Counted from the stretch's first letter, positions 49,780-59,343 are shown. The stretch is DNA of 64,000 nt from CAWDVB01 sp963824105 (GCA_963824105.1 CAWGNN010000001.1:1-64000); one strand, 5' to 3'. Notes: generated by a model not told the origin, from the sequence alone. Numbers and translations are program-made.

Positions 49780-50618
49780 CTACTTGCCGGTCACCTCAAT
49801 GACCAGCCTGGCGACGTGGAGCTTGTAGGTTCCCGCGTCTGTTCCCGTGATCCTGACGGTCGGGAACATGAACCGGATTGCATACTTGCCGGGCTGGGCG
49901 GCCTTCAGGTTGTAGCCGTAGACCACGTTGCCGGTTGCGTTGATCTCGGCCGATGCCGGGGTGCCGAAGGGCACCACCATGCTCCGGTCGCCGAGGTACC
50001 TGATGCTGAACACGGCCTCGCCGTCGTAGACCCTCTGCTCAGCTGCGGTGAAGGTGGTCGCAGTCGCCACGTACCCGGACCCGCCGTTGTCTGTGGCAAG
50101 GGTTCCGTATGCGGACACCCGGTCAAGAGCCTCGGGGTTCAGCTTGACGACTACATAGCCGTCCATCGACGGCCTCCAGGATGCGACGTTGAACAGGCCC
50201 AGTTCCACCCGGATCTGGTGGCCGGTCGTCAACTTCGCCGCGCCGGTGAGGTTGTCACCCCACGCCGCCGTGGCCCTCGTGGTTACGGCGTTGAAGCACT
50301 GGGCCTGCCAGGCGTTCTCGCCTTGCACGAAGTAGTAGACCGACGGGTCGAGCGGGTAGCCGGTGGACGGGTCACCGCTTGGTTCGACCAGCGTCCCCAC
50401 GGCCTGATCGCCACAGGTCACGCCCGTGAACCCGCCGTTGACCATGATGATGGGCACAGACAGGCTGTTGCCTACCTCTGCGGCGTCATCGTCCCCCCCG
50501 TGCCCGGGCGGTGGTCCTGGTGAGCCCCCGATGCAACACTGGCGCCAGTCATGGTCATCGCGAACATCGCAGATGTGCTGACGAAAACGCCCAAGGCTCG
50601 CCAAAGTGAGATCTTCAT
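49780..50618 (-). pseudogene. secreted protein of unknown function, frame broken at a G7 tract
   Basis: ATG 50618 follows GGGGAGGA by five bases and opens a clear signal peptide (MKISLWRALGVF, TMTGASVASGA). After HRPGTGG the frame ends at TAG within 20 residues. The mature protein continues in another frame from DDDAAEVGNSLSVPII to VARLVIEVTGK at 49780. One added G in the tract 50493-50499 (C7 on the plus strand) would join both parts into about 279 residues. The mature part is beta-rich, with two cysteines (TCGD, QCFN), and has no domain I recognise. The break may be phase variation, true loss or an error in the sequence. Confidence 0.72.
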
Positions 50619-50896
50619 CGTGTCCTCCCCAAAGGACGGATCGGAGCCGAACAACCCCCCCCAGGGCTTGGTGGGACCCTCCCGGCCCCTGTGGCTCCTC
50701 TTGCCCCATCCTGGATCGGGCCCCTATCCGGGGACAGAGGACTGTGACCCTTGTGCGACGACCTACGTCCCGTACGCACTTGCTCGGGCACCGGCAGCCC
50801 CACGTGGACAGCCCAGTGGTGGGCGGGTCGCTCGCGCTGCGAGGCTCGGACTTCGGCCGCTCCTGCGTCTGTTCGAGCCCAACCTCCCTCCGCTTC
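50619..50896. other. intergenic region between secreted-protein gene and furA
   Basis: Divergent promoters must lie here. Apart from the ribosome-binding site of the minus-strand gene (about 50623-50631) I see no gene or clear motif until the Fur box. Confidence 0.5.
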
Positions 50897-50913
50897 TCTT
50901 GACTAATTCAAGA
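50897..50913. promoter_or_regulatory. FurA-type operator
   Basis: TCTTGA and TCAAGA form a perfect inverted repeat around CTAAT. It is an AT-rich island in GC-rich DNA, 20 bases before furA, and resembles the site through which mycobacterial and Streptomyces FurA repress furA-katG. Confidence 0.7.
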
Positions 50914-50933
50914 AAGGTGGAAAGGCTGTCGAG

Positions 50934-51362
50934 GTGCCGGTTCCCGACTTCGAGCAGATGCTGCGCGGAGCGAGCCTGCGTGTGACCCGCCCGCGTATGG
51001 CGGTCATGGAAGCCGTGCACGCCCATCCCCACGCCGACACCGAGTCGATCATCCGCGTCGCGCAGCATGCGGCCGAGGGAGTCTCCCACCAGGCCGTCTA
51101 CGACTCGCTGCACCGCTTGTCCGACGTGGGCCTGGTGCGCCGCATCCAACCGAGGGGAACCGTCGCCCGCTACGAGTTACGGGTCGGCGACAACCATCAC
51201 CACGTCGTGTGCGAGAGATGCGGCGAGATCAACGACGTCGACTGCGCGGTCGGCGACGCGCCATGCCTGGTCGCCTCCGACGACCACGGCTACCTCATCG
51301 AGGAGGCCGAGGTCATCTACTGGGGGCTCTGCCCCTCCTGCTCGAAGTCCCAACAGTCCTGA
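50934..51362 (+). CDS. furA: Fur family regulator FurA (peroxide-sensing)
   Basis: A 142-residue metalloregulator. The winged helix spans about 10-80, and the metal/dimer part has HHH at 88-90, Cys93/Cys96 and Cys133/Cys136. Next to katG and 26 bases upstream of it, it is expected to repress itself and katG and to let go under peroxide, as in mycobacteria. GTG 50934 follows GGTGGAAAGG; the operator sits in the promoter. Confidence 0.92.
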   Translation: MPVPDFEQMLRGASLRVTRPRMAVMEAVHAHPHADTESIIRVAQHAAEGVSHQAVYDSLHRLSDVGLVRRIQPRGTVARYELRVGDNHHHVVCERCGEINDVDCAVGDAPCLVASDDHGYLIEEAEVIYWGLCPSCSKSQQS

Positions 51363-51388
51363 GAAACCAGAATCACGGAAGGAATCCC

Positions 51389-53602
51389 ATGTCAGACACT
51401 CACGACACCGCCTCGGGCACCGAGGGCGGCTGCCCGGTCGTCCACGCGACCCACCCCACCCAGGGCGGCGCCACCCGCGGCTGGTGGCCCGACCGACTCA
51501 ACCTCAAGATGCTTGCGAAGAACCCCGCCGTGGCCAACCCACTGGGGGAGTCCTTCGACTACGCCGCGGAGTTCAAGAGGCTCAACCTCGAGGAGGTGAA
51601 GAGCGACATCGCCGCCGTGCTCACCGACTCTCAGGACTGGTGGCCGGCCGACTACGGCAACTACGGCCCGTTCATGATCCGAATGGCCTGGCACTCCGCG
51701 GGCACCTACCGGATCAGCGACGGCCGAGGGGGGGCGGGCACTGGTCAACAGCGGTTCGCGCCGGTCAACAGCTGGCCGGACAACGCCAACCTCGACAAGG
51801 CCCGGCGCCTGCTCTGGCCGGTCAAGAAGAAGTACGGCAAGAGTCTCTCCTGGGCGGACCTGATCGTGCTCACCGGCACCGTCGCTCTGGAGCAGATGGG
51901 ACTGCCCACCTTCGGCTTCGCCGGCGGCCGGGTCGACGACTGGGAGCCCGATGACGACGTCTACTGGGGACCGGAGCAGACCTGGCTGGGCGACGAGCGC
52001 TACAGCGGTGACCGCGACCTGTCCAACCCGCTCGCCGCGGTCCAGATGGGCCTGATCTACGTCAACCCTGAGGGCCCCAACGGAGAACCCGACCCGCTCT
52101 CGGCCGCTCGCGACATCCGCGAGACGTTCCGGCGGATGGCGATGAACGACTACGAGACGGTGGCCCTGGTGGCAGGTGGACACACGTTCGGCAAGACCCA
52201 CGGCGCCGGTGACTCCGCGCTGGTGGGTCCCGAGCCGGAGGCCGCTCCGCTGGAGGAGCAGGGGCTCGGCTGGCGGAGTGGCTACGGCAGTGGTGTCGCG
52301 GGCGACGCGATCACCAGCGGTCTGGAAGGTGCCTGGACCGACACCCCGACCGCCTGGGACAACAGCTTCTTCGAGATCCTGTTCGGCTCCGAGTGGGAGC
52401 TGACCCAGAGCCCGGCCGGTGCCCACCAGTGGAAGCCGAAGGGCGGGGCCGGTTCCGGCACGGTGCCAGACGCCTTCGACCCGAGCGTCACGCATGCACC
52501 GACCATGCTGACCACGGACCTGGCGTTGCGATTGGATCCCGTCTACGAGCCGATCTCTCGGCACTTCAAGGAGAACCCTGCCGAGTTCGCCGACGCCTTC
52601 GCCCGGGCCTGGTTCAAGCTCACCCATCGCGATCTAGGCCCGATCACCCGCTATCTGGGCCCGCTCGTCCCTCAGGAGAACCTGATCTGGCAGGACCCGG
52701 TCCCGGCGGTCGACCACCCGCTGGTCGACGACGCGGATGTCGCGGCACTCAAGGCCACGATCCTCCAGTCGGGCCTGTCGGTCTCACAGCTGGTCTCCAC
52801 CGCCTGGGCGTCCGCCTCGACCTTCCGCGGCAGCGACAAGCGCGGCGGCGGCAACGGCGCGCGGATCCGGCTGCAGCCGCAGAGCGGCTGGGAGGTCAAC
52901 CAGCCCGAAGAGCTGGCTCAGGTGCTGCGCACGCTGGAGAGCATCCAGGGGAGCTTCAACGGCTCCGCCGCCGGAGGCAAGAAGGTCTCCTTGGCCGACC
53001 TGATCGTCCTGGCCGGATGCGCCGGTGTGGAGCAGGGTGCCAAGAACGCCGGACACGATGTCGTCGTGCCGTTCACTCCGGGCCGGACGGACGCAACCGA
53101 GGAGATGACCGACGCTGACTCGTTCGCCGTTCTGGAGCCCACGGCCGACGGCTTCCGCAACTACCTCGGCAAGGGTGCGCCTGAGCTGCCGGCTGAGTAC
53201 CTGCTGCTCGACAAGGCGAACCTGCTGACCTTGTCGGCGCCGGAGATGACCGTCCTGATCGGCGGTCTGCGGGTGCTCGGGGCGAACTACCAGGACTCCG
53301 CACTCGGCGTCTTCACCGACCGCAAGGGCTCGTTGACCAACGACTTCTTCGTGAACCTGCTCGACTACGGCACCGAGTGGCACCCGACCACGGAGGATGC
53401 GCACACCTTCGAGGGCGAGGACCGCGGCACCGGAGCGGCGAAGTGGACCGCCAGCCGAGTCGATCTGGTCTTCGGCTCGAACTCCGAGCTGCGTGCCGTC
53501 GCCGAGGTCTACGGCAGCGACGATGCGGGCGAGAAGCTCGTGCACGACTTCGTTGCGGCGTTCGCGAAGGTGATGGAGCTCGACCGGTTCGACCTGCGCT
53601 GA
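51389..53602 (+). CDS. katG: catalase-peroxidase
   Basis: A haem enzyme that removes H2O2. The 737-residue product has the full two-domain form. Distal residues are Arg98, Trp101 and His102; the Trp101-Tyr224-Met250 cross-link needed for catalase activity is complete; the haem ligand is His265 in AGGHTFGKTHG. GGAAGGAA lies before ATG 51389; the longer frame from 51209 overlaps furA. Controlled by FurA. Confidence 0.97.
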   Translation: MSDTHDTASGTEGGCPVVHATHPTQGGATRGWWPDRLNLKMLAKNPAVANPLGESFDYAAEFKRLNLEEVKSDIAAVLTDSQDWWPADYGNYGPFMIRMAWHSAGTYRISDGRGGAGTGQQRFAPVNSWPDNANLDKARRLLWPVKKKYGKSLSWADLIVLTGTVALEQMGLPTFGFAGGRVDDWEPDDDVYWGPEQTWLGDERYSGDRDLSNPLAAVQMGLIYVNPEGPNGEPDPLSAARDIRETFRRMAMNDYETVALVAGGHTFGKTHGAGDSALVGPEPEAAPLEEQGLGWRSGYGSGVAGDAITSGLEGAWTDTPTAWDNSFFEILFGSEWELTQSPAGAHQWKPKGGAGSGTVPDAFDPSVTHAPTMLTTDLALRLDPVYEPISRHFKENPAEFADAFARAWFKLTHRDLGPITRYLGPLVPQENLIWQDPVPAVDHPLVDDADVAALKATILQSGLSVSQLVSTAWASASTFRGSDKRGGGNGARIRLQPQSGWEVNQPEELAQVLRTLESIQGSFNGSAAGGKKVSLADLIVLAGCAGVEQGAKNAGHDVVVPFTPGRTDATEEMTDADSFAVLEPTADGFRNYLGKGAPELPAEYLLLDKANLLTLSAPEMTVLIGGLRVLGANYQDSALGVFTDRKGSLTNDFFVNLLDYGTEWHPTTEDAHTFEGEDRGTGAAKWTASRVDLVFGSNSELRAVAEVYGSDDAGEKLVHDFVAAFAKVMELDRFDLR

Positions 53603-53677
53603 TCTGCTCCTGCGAGGCCTCGGGGCCGGCTTCCTGCGGAGGGAGGCCGGTCCCGGTCTCTTCCCTCTGGCTCCTCC

Positions 53678-53708
53678 ACCCTGCCCGGCCTTGCCGGTCG
53701 GGCAGGGT
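53678..53708 (+). terminator. terminator of katG
   Basis: ACCCTGCCCG (53678-53687) pairs perfectly with CGGGCAGGGT (53699-53708), extended inward by three pairs, then TGTTGGTTTCC. It lies 75 bases after the katG stop. Confidence 0.7.
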
Positions 53709-53798
53709 GTTGGTTTCCTCCGGTCACGGAAATCGGCAAGGATGGCTCGGATGTCCTGAGCCATCCTCAGGACACGTGGTTCTGGGAAGGTGGACGCG

Positions 53799-55184
53799 AT
53801 GGCCGTGCGGGGAAGCAGCTTCGACAAGGCGCTCGATCGTGCGGCGGCGCACGCGCACGCCTGGCTGGCGGGGGTAGGAGAGCGGCCGATCCCCGCCCGC
53901 GCCACCCCCGACGAGATGCTCGAGGTCTTCGGGGGTTCGCTCCCCGCGGAGGGCCTGCCCGCGGAGGACGTGGTTGACCTTCTGGCGGAGGGGGCCGAAC
54001 CGGGACTCATGGCCATGCAGTCCAGTCGCTTCTACGGCTGGGTGATCGGCGGGACCTACCCGGCCGCGATGGCTGCCGACTGGCTGGTCAGCGCCTGGGA
54101 CCAGAACAACGGCATGCGCGCCACCACTCCGGCGACAGCGGTCCTGGAGCAGGTGGCGGGGGAGTGGATCGTGGACCTGCTCGGCCTTCCCGTCGACTCG
54201 GGGGTCGGGTTCGTCACCGGGGGCACCATGGCGAACTACGCGGGCCTGGCCTCCGGGCGTCACGCCGTCCTCGATCGTCTCGGTTGGGATGTGAACACCA
54301 ACGGCTTGTTCGGTGCTCCGCGAGTCCACTGTCTCGTCGGTGCGGAACGGCACGACACGATCGACGTCTCACTGCGCTACCTGGGCCTTGGCGCGCCCAC
54401 TCCCGTGGCGGTGGACGGCCAGGGACGTGTCCGGGTCGATGCGCTCTCCGAGGCGCTCGACCTCATCCCCTCTGGAGAGCCGGTCATCGTGGCTCTCCAG
54501 GCGGGCAACCTGCACTCGGGAGCGTTCGACCCCTTCGTCGAGGCGATCGCCGTCGCCCATGAACATGGGGCATGGGTCCACGTCGACGGCGCCTTCGGCC
54601 TCTGGGCGGCCGCCACGCCCACGTTGGCCCCGCTGGCCTCCGGGATGGCCGAGGCCGACTCGTGGAGCACCGACGCACATAAGACCCTCAACGTCCCCTA
54701 TGACTGTGGCATCGTGATCGTGCGCGATCAGCGGGCCCTGCTCGGCGCCTTCGACATGCATGCCGCCTATCTCTGGAAGGCGGACGCCGGCCCGAGTCAC
54801 CCGTACTCCTACGTCCCGGAGCTCTCCCGGCGAGCGCGAGGAGTTCCGGTCTGGGCGGCGCTGCGGGCACTGGGCCGTGCGGGAGTGCGCGAGCTGGTCG
54901 ACGGACTGGTGACCAACGCGCAGGCCATCGCCGAGGGGGTCGCCGCGATCCCGGGGATCGAAGTCGTCAACGACGTGGTCTACACCCAGGTCTGCATGTG
55001 CCTGCCCACCGACGCCGAGACCGACGCCATGGGGGAGCGGTTGAAACGGTCCGGGGAGGTCTTCATGTCCCCGTCGGAGTGGGCCGGGCGCCGGGTCGTC
55101 CGAGTGTCGGTATCGAACGCCTTCACCGACGCCGACGACGTACGCCGAACCGTCGAGGCCGTACGGGCCGCGGTCGCCGGCTGA
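53799..55184 (+). CDS. PLP-dependent group II decarboxylase-like protein
   Basis: A 461-residue fold-type I PLP enzyme of the glutamate/aromatic amino acid decarboxylase group. The cofactor lysine is Lys295 in DAHKTLNVPYDCG; HVDGAFGLWAA gives the aspartate that binds the pyridine nitrogen; GFVTGGTMANYAGL binds the phosphate. ATG 53799 follows GGGAAGG by eight bases; GTG 53790 overlaps that site. The substrate could be an aromatic or acidic amino acid; it may also be a lyase or transaminase-like variant. It converges with mscS. Confidence 0.85.
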   Translation: MAVRGSSFDKALDRAAAHAHAWLAGVGERPIPARATPDEMLEVFGGSLPAEGLPAEDVVDLLAEGAEPGLMAMQSSRFYGWVIGGTYPAAMAADWLVSAWDQNNGMRATTPATAVLEQVAGEWIVDLLGLPVDSGVGFVTGGTMANYAGLASGRHAVLDRLGWDVNTNGLFGAPRVHCLVGAERHDTIDVSLRYLGLGAPTPVAVDGQGRVRVDALSEALDLIPSGEPVIVALQAGNLHSGAFDPFVEAIAVAHEHGAWVHVDGAFGLWAAATPTLAPLASGMAEADSWSTDAHKTLNVPYDCGIVIVRDQRALLGAFDMHAAYLWKADAGPSHPYSYVPELSRRARGVPVWAALRALGRAGVRELVDGLVTNAQAIAEGVAAIPGIEVVNDVVYTQVCMCLPTDAETDAMGERLKRSGEVFMSPSEWAGRRVVRVSVSNAFTDADDVRRTVEAVRAAVAG

Positions 55185-55203
55185 CCTCTCGCGGGCCGGC
55201 GGC

Positions 55204-56298
55204 TCAGTCCGAGCCGTCTCCCTGGTCGCCGGGGGCGGAGACCTCGCCCTCCCGGGCGACGCGGATGTTCGACGGATCCCGGCCGGCTTGCGAGGCGTCC
55301 GCGCCGTCCTGAGCGGCGGAGCCGTCGCGATGCCAAACCACGCGTTGCGGGAAGGGGATCTCGATGCCCTCGGCGTCGAAGCGCGCCTTGATCCGCTCGC
55401 GGAGCTCGCGACCCACGGCCCACTGCTGCAGCGGAGCGGTCTTGACCACCAGCCGCATGGTGATCTGGTCCGAATCCAGGCCCTGGACGCCCCAGACCTC
55501 GGGCTCCTCCAGCACCAGGGTGCTGTAGTCGGCTTCCTGAGCCAGCGACTTGGCCACGTCGAGGAGGACCGCGCGGACGTGAGCCAGGTCCGAGCCGTAG
55601 GCGACGCCGATGTCGAGCACCGCACGCGCCCACTTCTGGCTCATGTTCCCCACATGGGGGATCTGCCCGTTTCGGACGTACCAGACCGTGCCGTTGACGT
55701 CGCGCAACCGAGTGACCCGCAACGTCACCTCCTCGACGACACCGGAGGCCGCGCCCAGGTCGACGACGTCTCCGACGCCGTACTGGTCCTCGAAGAGCAT
55801 GAAGATGCCCGAGATGAAGTCGCTGACCAGACTCTGCGCGCCGAACCCCAGCGCCACGCCGACGATGCCGGCCCCGGCGATCAGCGGACCGATGTTGTAG
55901 TCCAGCCGAGCGAGGATGATGGTGAAGGCGACGGTGAAGATGGCCAGTGATGAGACACTGCGCAGAACGGACTCGAGCGTCTTCGCTCGCAGGGCCCGGC
56001 GGTCGTGCGAGGCCTTGGCCTCCGCCTCTGCCTCGTTCTTGGCCTTGGCGTCGACGAAGTTCTGCGTGAGCTCGGCCAGGAAGTTCTCCCCAGCGGCTCG
56101 GGCGACGATCTGCTTGATGATCCGGCCGACGACCCACCGGGCGATCACCGCGATGGCGAGGACGAACAAGATGTCGAGCGGCTTGGCGATGATCCATTCG
56201 ACGGCGCTCGACAGCACGCCGTTGTGGGTGTGGTCGTAGACGAAGGAGCAGACGCTCTCGCCTGGCTGACACGGGGAGTCGGTGAGGGCGGAGATCAC
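55204..56298 (-). CDS. MscS family mechanosensitive channel
   Basis: A 364-residue membrane channel that opens under hypo-osmotic stress. After an extracellular N-terminus there are helices at about 33-60 and 113-135, the pore helix GAGIVGVALGFGAQSLVSDFI and the beta domain GDVVDLG with VTLRVTRLRDVNGTVWYVRN. The C-terminal tail of 50 residues is charged and disordered. GTG 56298 lies six bases after TAACCT on the minus strand (56310-56305), so it looks leaderless. It converges with the PLP enzyme. Confidence 0.92.
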   Translation of the reverse strand: MISALTDSPCQPGESVCSFVYDHTHNGVLSSAVEWIIAKPLDILFVLAIAVIARWVVGRIIKQIVARAAGENFLAELTQNFVDAKAKNEAEAEAKASHDRRALRAKTLESVLRSVSSLAIFTVAFTIILARLDYNIGPLIAGAGIVGVALGFGAQSLVSDFISGIFMLFEDQYGVGDVVDLGAASGVVEEVTLRVTRLRDVNGTVWYVRNGQIPHVGNMSQKWARAVLDIGVAYGSDLAHVRAVLLDVAKSLAQEADYSTLVLEEPEVWGVQGLDSDQITMRLVVKTAPLQQWAVGRELRERIKARFDAEGIEIPFPQRVVWHRDGSAAQDGADASQAGRDPSNIRVAREGEVSAPGDQGDGSD

Positions 56299-56474
56299 CG
56301 CACTAGGTTAAGGGGCTGGGCCGCCATCGCCAGTCACCACCCGGGGGAGGCGAGCCGAGAACGTCGAGGAGACGGGGTCCTTCCGCCCGGATCACGCGGG
56401 GATCCGAGGCGGTTCTCTCCGATTTCGGTCGTTCGCCCCTAGCCCGAAGTGCGGACTCTGGGTAGGTTCCCAAG

Positions 56475-57134
56475 ATGACCGACCCGAACGAGGAAACGCG
56501 CCCGATCTACGAACCCCGCTCGCTTTCTCAGAATCCTGCCCCTGCTCCGCGCCCCGAGCCAGTGCCTGCCCGATCGCGGACCCCCTGGGTGGTCACCGTG
56601 GTGCTGCTCGCCGTGATCGCGCTGGCACTGGGCGGAGCGACGGCGTGGGCCTACACCTCGGGCGACTCCAAGACCGCGGACCTGAACGCGCAGCTCGACT
56701 CGGCCAACAGCCAGCTGGCAACCGCCACCTCGCAGGTGTCGGACCTGCAGGCCCAGCTCGACAAGGTCAACCAGAACAGCTCCGACCAGTCGGGTCAGAT
56801 CAAGAAGCTCAACAAGACGGTCAAGACGCTGCGGAAGAAGGTCAGCAACTCGATCCCGATGAGCACGCTGCCCGTCGTCGTGTACGCAGGTCAGGCCGGA
56901 CCAGCGCTGAAGGCCGAGTTCCAGAAGCAGCTGGTCCAGCCGATCGCGGACTATGCCAAGACGAACCAGCAGGGGATCTTGGTCAGCATCTACATTGAGA
57001 TCCCAGCGCACAACGGCGCCGCGTTCACCTACACCGCGATCTACGCCAACGACGGCTACGAGGCCGGCCTCTACGGCAGCCGAGGGTCTCCGCTGCCGGC
57101 CTGGCAGCCCATCTGCGATAGCGGCTGCGGCTGA
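56475..57134 (+). CDS. membrane-anchored coiled-coil protein of unknown function
   Basis: A 219-residue protein: a cytoplasmic proline-rich start (1-35), one membrane helix (about 38-60), an extracellular coiled coil (64-122; LNAQLDSANSQLATATSQ), and a C-terminal domain of about 90 residues (STLPVVVYAGQAG to QPICDSGCG) with two cysteines at the end. No named domain. ATG 56475 lies six bases after TAGGTT (56463-56468). The rhodanese lipoprotein follows 42 bases downstream with its own -10, so they may be separately expressed. Confidence 0.7.
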   Translation: MTDPNEETRPIYEPRSLSQNPAPAPRPEPVPARSRTPWVVTVVLLAVIALALGGATAWAYTSGDSKTADLNAQLDSANSQLATATSQVSDLQAQLDKVNQNSSDQSGQIKKLNKTVKTLRKKVSNSIPMSTLPVVVYAGQAGPALKAEFQKQLVQPIADYAKTNQQGILVSIYIEIPAHNGAAFTYTAIYANDGYEAGLYGSRGSPLPAWQPICDSGCG

Positions 57135-57176
57135 TCCGGGTTGCTCGACGCCAGGTGGAGATATACCCTCGGGGGT

Positions 57177-57569
57177 ATGCGTAGAATCCTGGTCGCCCTT
57201 TCCCTCATCGGGCTCTTCTCGGCAGGCACGCTGACCGCGTGCTCCTCGTCCACTGGCCACTCGGTCAGCCCGGAGCAGGCCAAGACCATGATCGGCCAGG
57301 GCGCGGGCGTCCTCGACGTGCGGACCCCCGAGGAGTTCGCCCAAGGTCACCTGATCGGGGCGGTGAACGTCGACGTCGAGGCCGCCGACTTCCAGACCAA
57401 GGTCGCCCAGCTCAGCAAGAACACGACCTGGGTCGTCTACTGCCACAGCGGTCGGCGGGCCGGCATCGCGATCGACGAGATGTCGAAGCTGGGTTTCACC
57501 GATCTGAGCAACGCCGGGGGCTTCGACGCGCTGGCCAATGCCGGGATCCCCTGGGCCCAGGGCGGTTGA
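57177..57569 (+). CDS. rhodanese-like lipoprotein
   Basis: A 130-residue exported protein with a lipobox ending LTAC (Cys22) and one rhodanese domain. The active cysteine is in YCHSGRRAG, with an intact loop, so it can carry persulfide. LDVRTPEEFAQGHLIGAVNVD is the family start. ATG 57177 lies seven bases after TACCCT (57164-57169). Being outside the membrane it may act in sulfur or redox chemistry there; the substrate is unknown. Confidence 0.87.
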   Translation: MRRILVALSLIGLFSAGTLTACSSSTGHSVSPEQAKTMIGQGAGVLDVRTPEEFAQGHLIGAVNVDVEAADFQTKVAQLSKNTTWVVYCHSGRRAGIAIDEMSKLGFTDLSNAGGFDALANAGIPWAQGG

Positions 57570-57590
57570 GAGCCGGTCCTCGCCGGGCCG

Positions 57591-58352
57591 TCAGGTGATG
57601 GTCAGGCCGCCGTCGACGGCGTAGGTCTGCCCGGTCACGTAGCCGCCGGCATCGCTGGCGAGGAACAACAGCGCCGCGGCGAGCTCCTCGGGGCGGCCGG
57701 TACGACCCGCGGGGAGCCTCGGAGACATCGCTTCCAGGTACCCATCGGGGTACTCGGCGGTCATCTCGCTGGGGAAGAAGCCCGGGGCCAGGGCGTTCAC
57801 CCGGATGCCTTTGCGTCCGGTCCACTGCTGGGCCAGATCCCGGGTCAGGCCGATCAGGCCGGCCTTGGACGCCGCGTACGCGGCTTGCGGGAGCCCGGCG
57901 GTCGTGATCCCCAGCACGCTGCTGATGTTGACGATGCTGCTGCCGGGCTGCATCACCCGCCCGCACGCCTGGGCCATCCAGTAACAGCCGTTGAGGTTCA
58001 CGTCGATCACGGAGCGGAACTGCTCGGGAGTCTCCCGAGTGGCGGGCACGGCGGTGCCGAGCCCGGCATTGTTGATCAGGATGTCGACCCGGCCGAGCTC
58101 GGCCAGGGTGGTGTCGACCAGGGTCTGGCACTCCTCGGGTGAGGTCACGTCGGTCCGTACGGCGATCGCGCGTCGACCGACGCTCTCGACGATGGCGACC
58201 GTCTCCTGGAGTCGGTCCACGCGGCGCGCCGCGAGGGCCACGTCGGCACCGGCCTCGGCGAGAGCCTGGGCGAAGGCGACCCCGAGCCCGGATGACGCCC
58301 CGGTCACGATCGCCACCTTGCCGTCGAGCCGGAACAGATCGAGAACAGACAT
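57591..58352 (-). CDS. SDR family oxidoreductase
   Basis: A 253-residue short-chain dehydrogenase. Cofactor loop TGASSGLGVAFA, NNAG, Ser in NISSVLG, YAASK, and the end YVTGQTYAVDGGLTIT. AGGAGG lies before ATG 58352. It is downstream of galE on the same strand (19 bases), so the two may be co-transcribed, but no shared pathway is obvious. Similar enzymes are annotated as 3-oxoacyl-ACP or glucose dehydrogenases; the substrate cannot be read. Confidence 0.88.
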   Translation of the reverse strand: MSVLDLFRLDGKVAIVTGASSGLGVAFAQALAEAGADVALAARRVDRLQETVAIVESVGRRAIAVRTDVTSPEECQTLVDTTLAELGRVDILINNAGLGTAVPATRETPEQFRSVIDVNLNGCYWMAQACGRVMQPGSSIVNISSVLGITTAGLPQAAYAASKAGLIGLTRDLAQQWTGRKGIRVNALAPGFFPSEMTAEYPDGYLEAMSPRLPAGRTGRPEELAAALLFLASDAGGYVTGQTYAVDGGLTIT

Positions 58353-58371
58353 CAGGCCTCCTGGAGAGTGG

Positions 58372-59343
58372 TCAGGACAGGGCGAGCGCGCTACGGCGGG
58401 CGTTCCAGGCCGAGATCACCATGTCGTCGACACTGTGGCGCATCGCCCAGTCGATGTCGCGTGCGGCCAGCTCGCCGGAGGCGACGATGCGAGCCGGGTC
58501 ACCGGACCGGCGCGGCCCGATCGTAGGCTCGAAGTGGATGCCGGTGCCCTTGGCCATGGCGACCATGATCTGCCGCACCGACAGCCCCGTGCCACTGCCG
58601 AGGTTGTAGACCGGCTCGAGTGAGCCCTCCTCGTCCATGGTCCGGGCGGCCGCCACGTGGGAGTGCGCCAGGTCGGACACGTGCACGTAGTCCCGAATGC
58701 AGGTGCCGTCCGGCGTGGGGTAGTCGTCCCCGTTGATCCGCGGGGTGCGGCCCTCGATCAACGCCTCGATCACGATCGGGAAGAGGTTGTGGGGGGAGGT
58801 GTCGAACAGGTGCACGGCCCCGCTGCCGACTACGTTGAAGTAGCGCAGGGATGTGTGCTTGATGCCGCGGGCGCGCGCCTGGTCCCGCAACAGCCACTCG
58901 CCGATCAGCTTGGACTCGCCGTAGGGCGACTCGGGCGAAACCACGGTGGACTCGGTGACGGTTTCCACGTCCGGGGTGCCGAAGGTGGCGGCACTCGAGG
59001 AGAAAACGATCCGGTCGACCGACGCCATCTCCATTGCGCGGAGCACGCTGACCATGCCGGTGACGTTCTGCTCGTAGGTGTGCAACGGCTGGTCGACCGA
59101 GACCCCGGCGTACTTGAAGCCCGCGATCGCCATCACGCCGGTGACCGAGTGCTCCACCATCGTCTTGGCGACCAGCTCGGTGTCGAGGATGGACCCCTCC
59201 ACAAACGGCACATCCTCGGGAACGAACTCCCGGTGCCCGCTGGACAGGTCGTCGACCACGACGCAGGGGATGCCCGCCTCTTGGAAGGCCAGGACTACGT
59301 GCGAGCCGATGTAGCCGGCTCCTCCGGTGACGAGCCACGTCAT
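58372..59343 (-). CDS. galE: UDP-glucose 4-epimerase
   Basis: Interconverts UDP-glucose and UDP-galactose with bound NAD. The 323-residue product has TGGAGYIGSH at the start, Ser in FSSSAATFG, YGESK as the Tyr/Lys pair, and RYFNVVGS. ATG 59343 is chosen: the sequence before it (up to 59511) includes the leuS leader on the other strand, and AAAGGGG precedes it by eight bases. It diverges from the leuS leader. Confidence 0.93.
   Translation of the reverse strand: MTWLVTGGAGYIGSHVVLAFQEAGIPCVVVDDLSSGHREFVPEDVPFVEGSILDTELVAKTMVEHSVTGVMAIAGFKYAGVSVDQPLHTYEQNVTGMVSVLRAMEMASVDRIVFSSSAATFGTPDVETVTESTVVSPESPYGESKLIGEWLLRDQARARGIKHTSLRYFNVVGSGAVHLFDTSPHNLFPIVIEALIEGRTPRINGDDYPTPDGTCIRDYVHVSDLAHSHVAAARTMDEEGSLEPVYNLGSGTGLSVRQIMVAMAKGTGIHFEPTIGPRRSGDPARIVASGELAARDIDWAMRHSVDDMVISAWNARRSALALS

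Noticed and set aside
49376..49828. Plus-strand ORF of 150 residues after zwf
   Set aside because: It contains the zwf terminator and the other hairpins, has an Arg-rich product without pattern and no ribosome-binding site.
50502..50709. Upstream part of the 49780-50709 minus-strand frame as the true start of the secreted protein
   Set aside because: It has no signal peptide or ribosome-binding site, while the other frame has both from 50618; the frames meet at the G7 tract.
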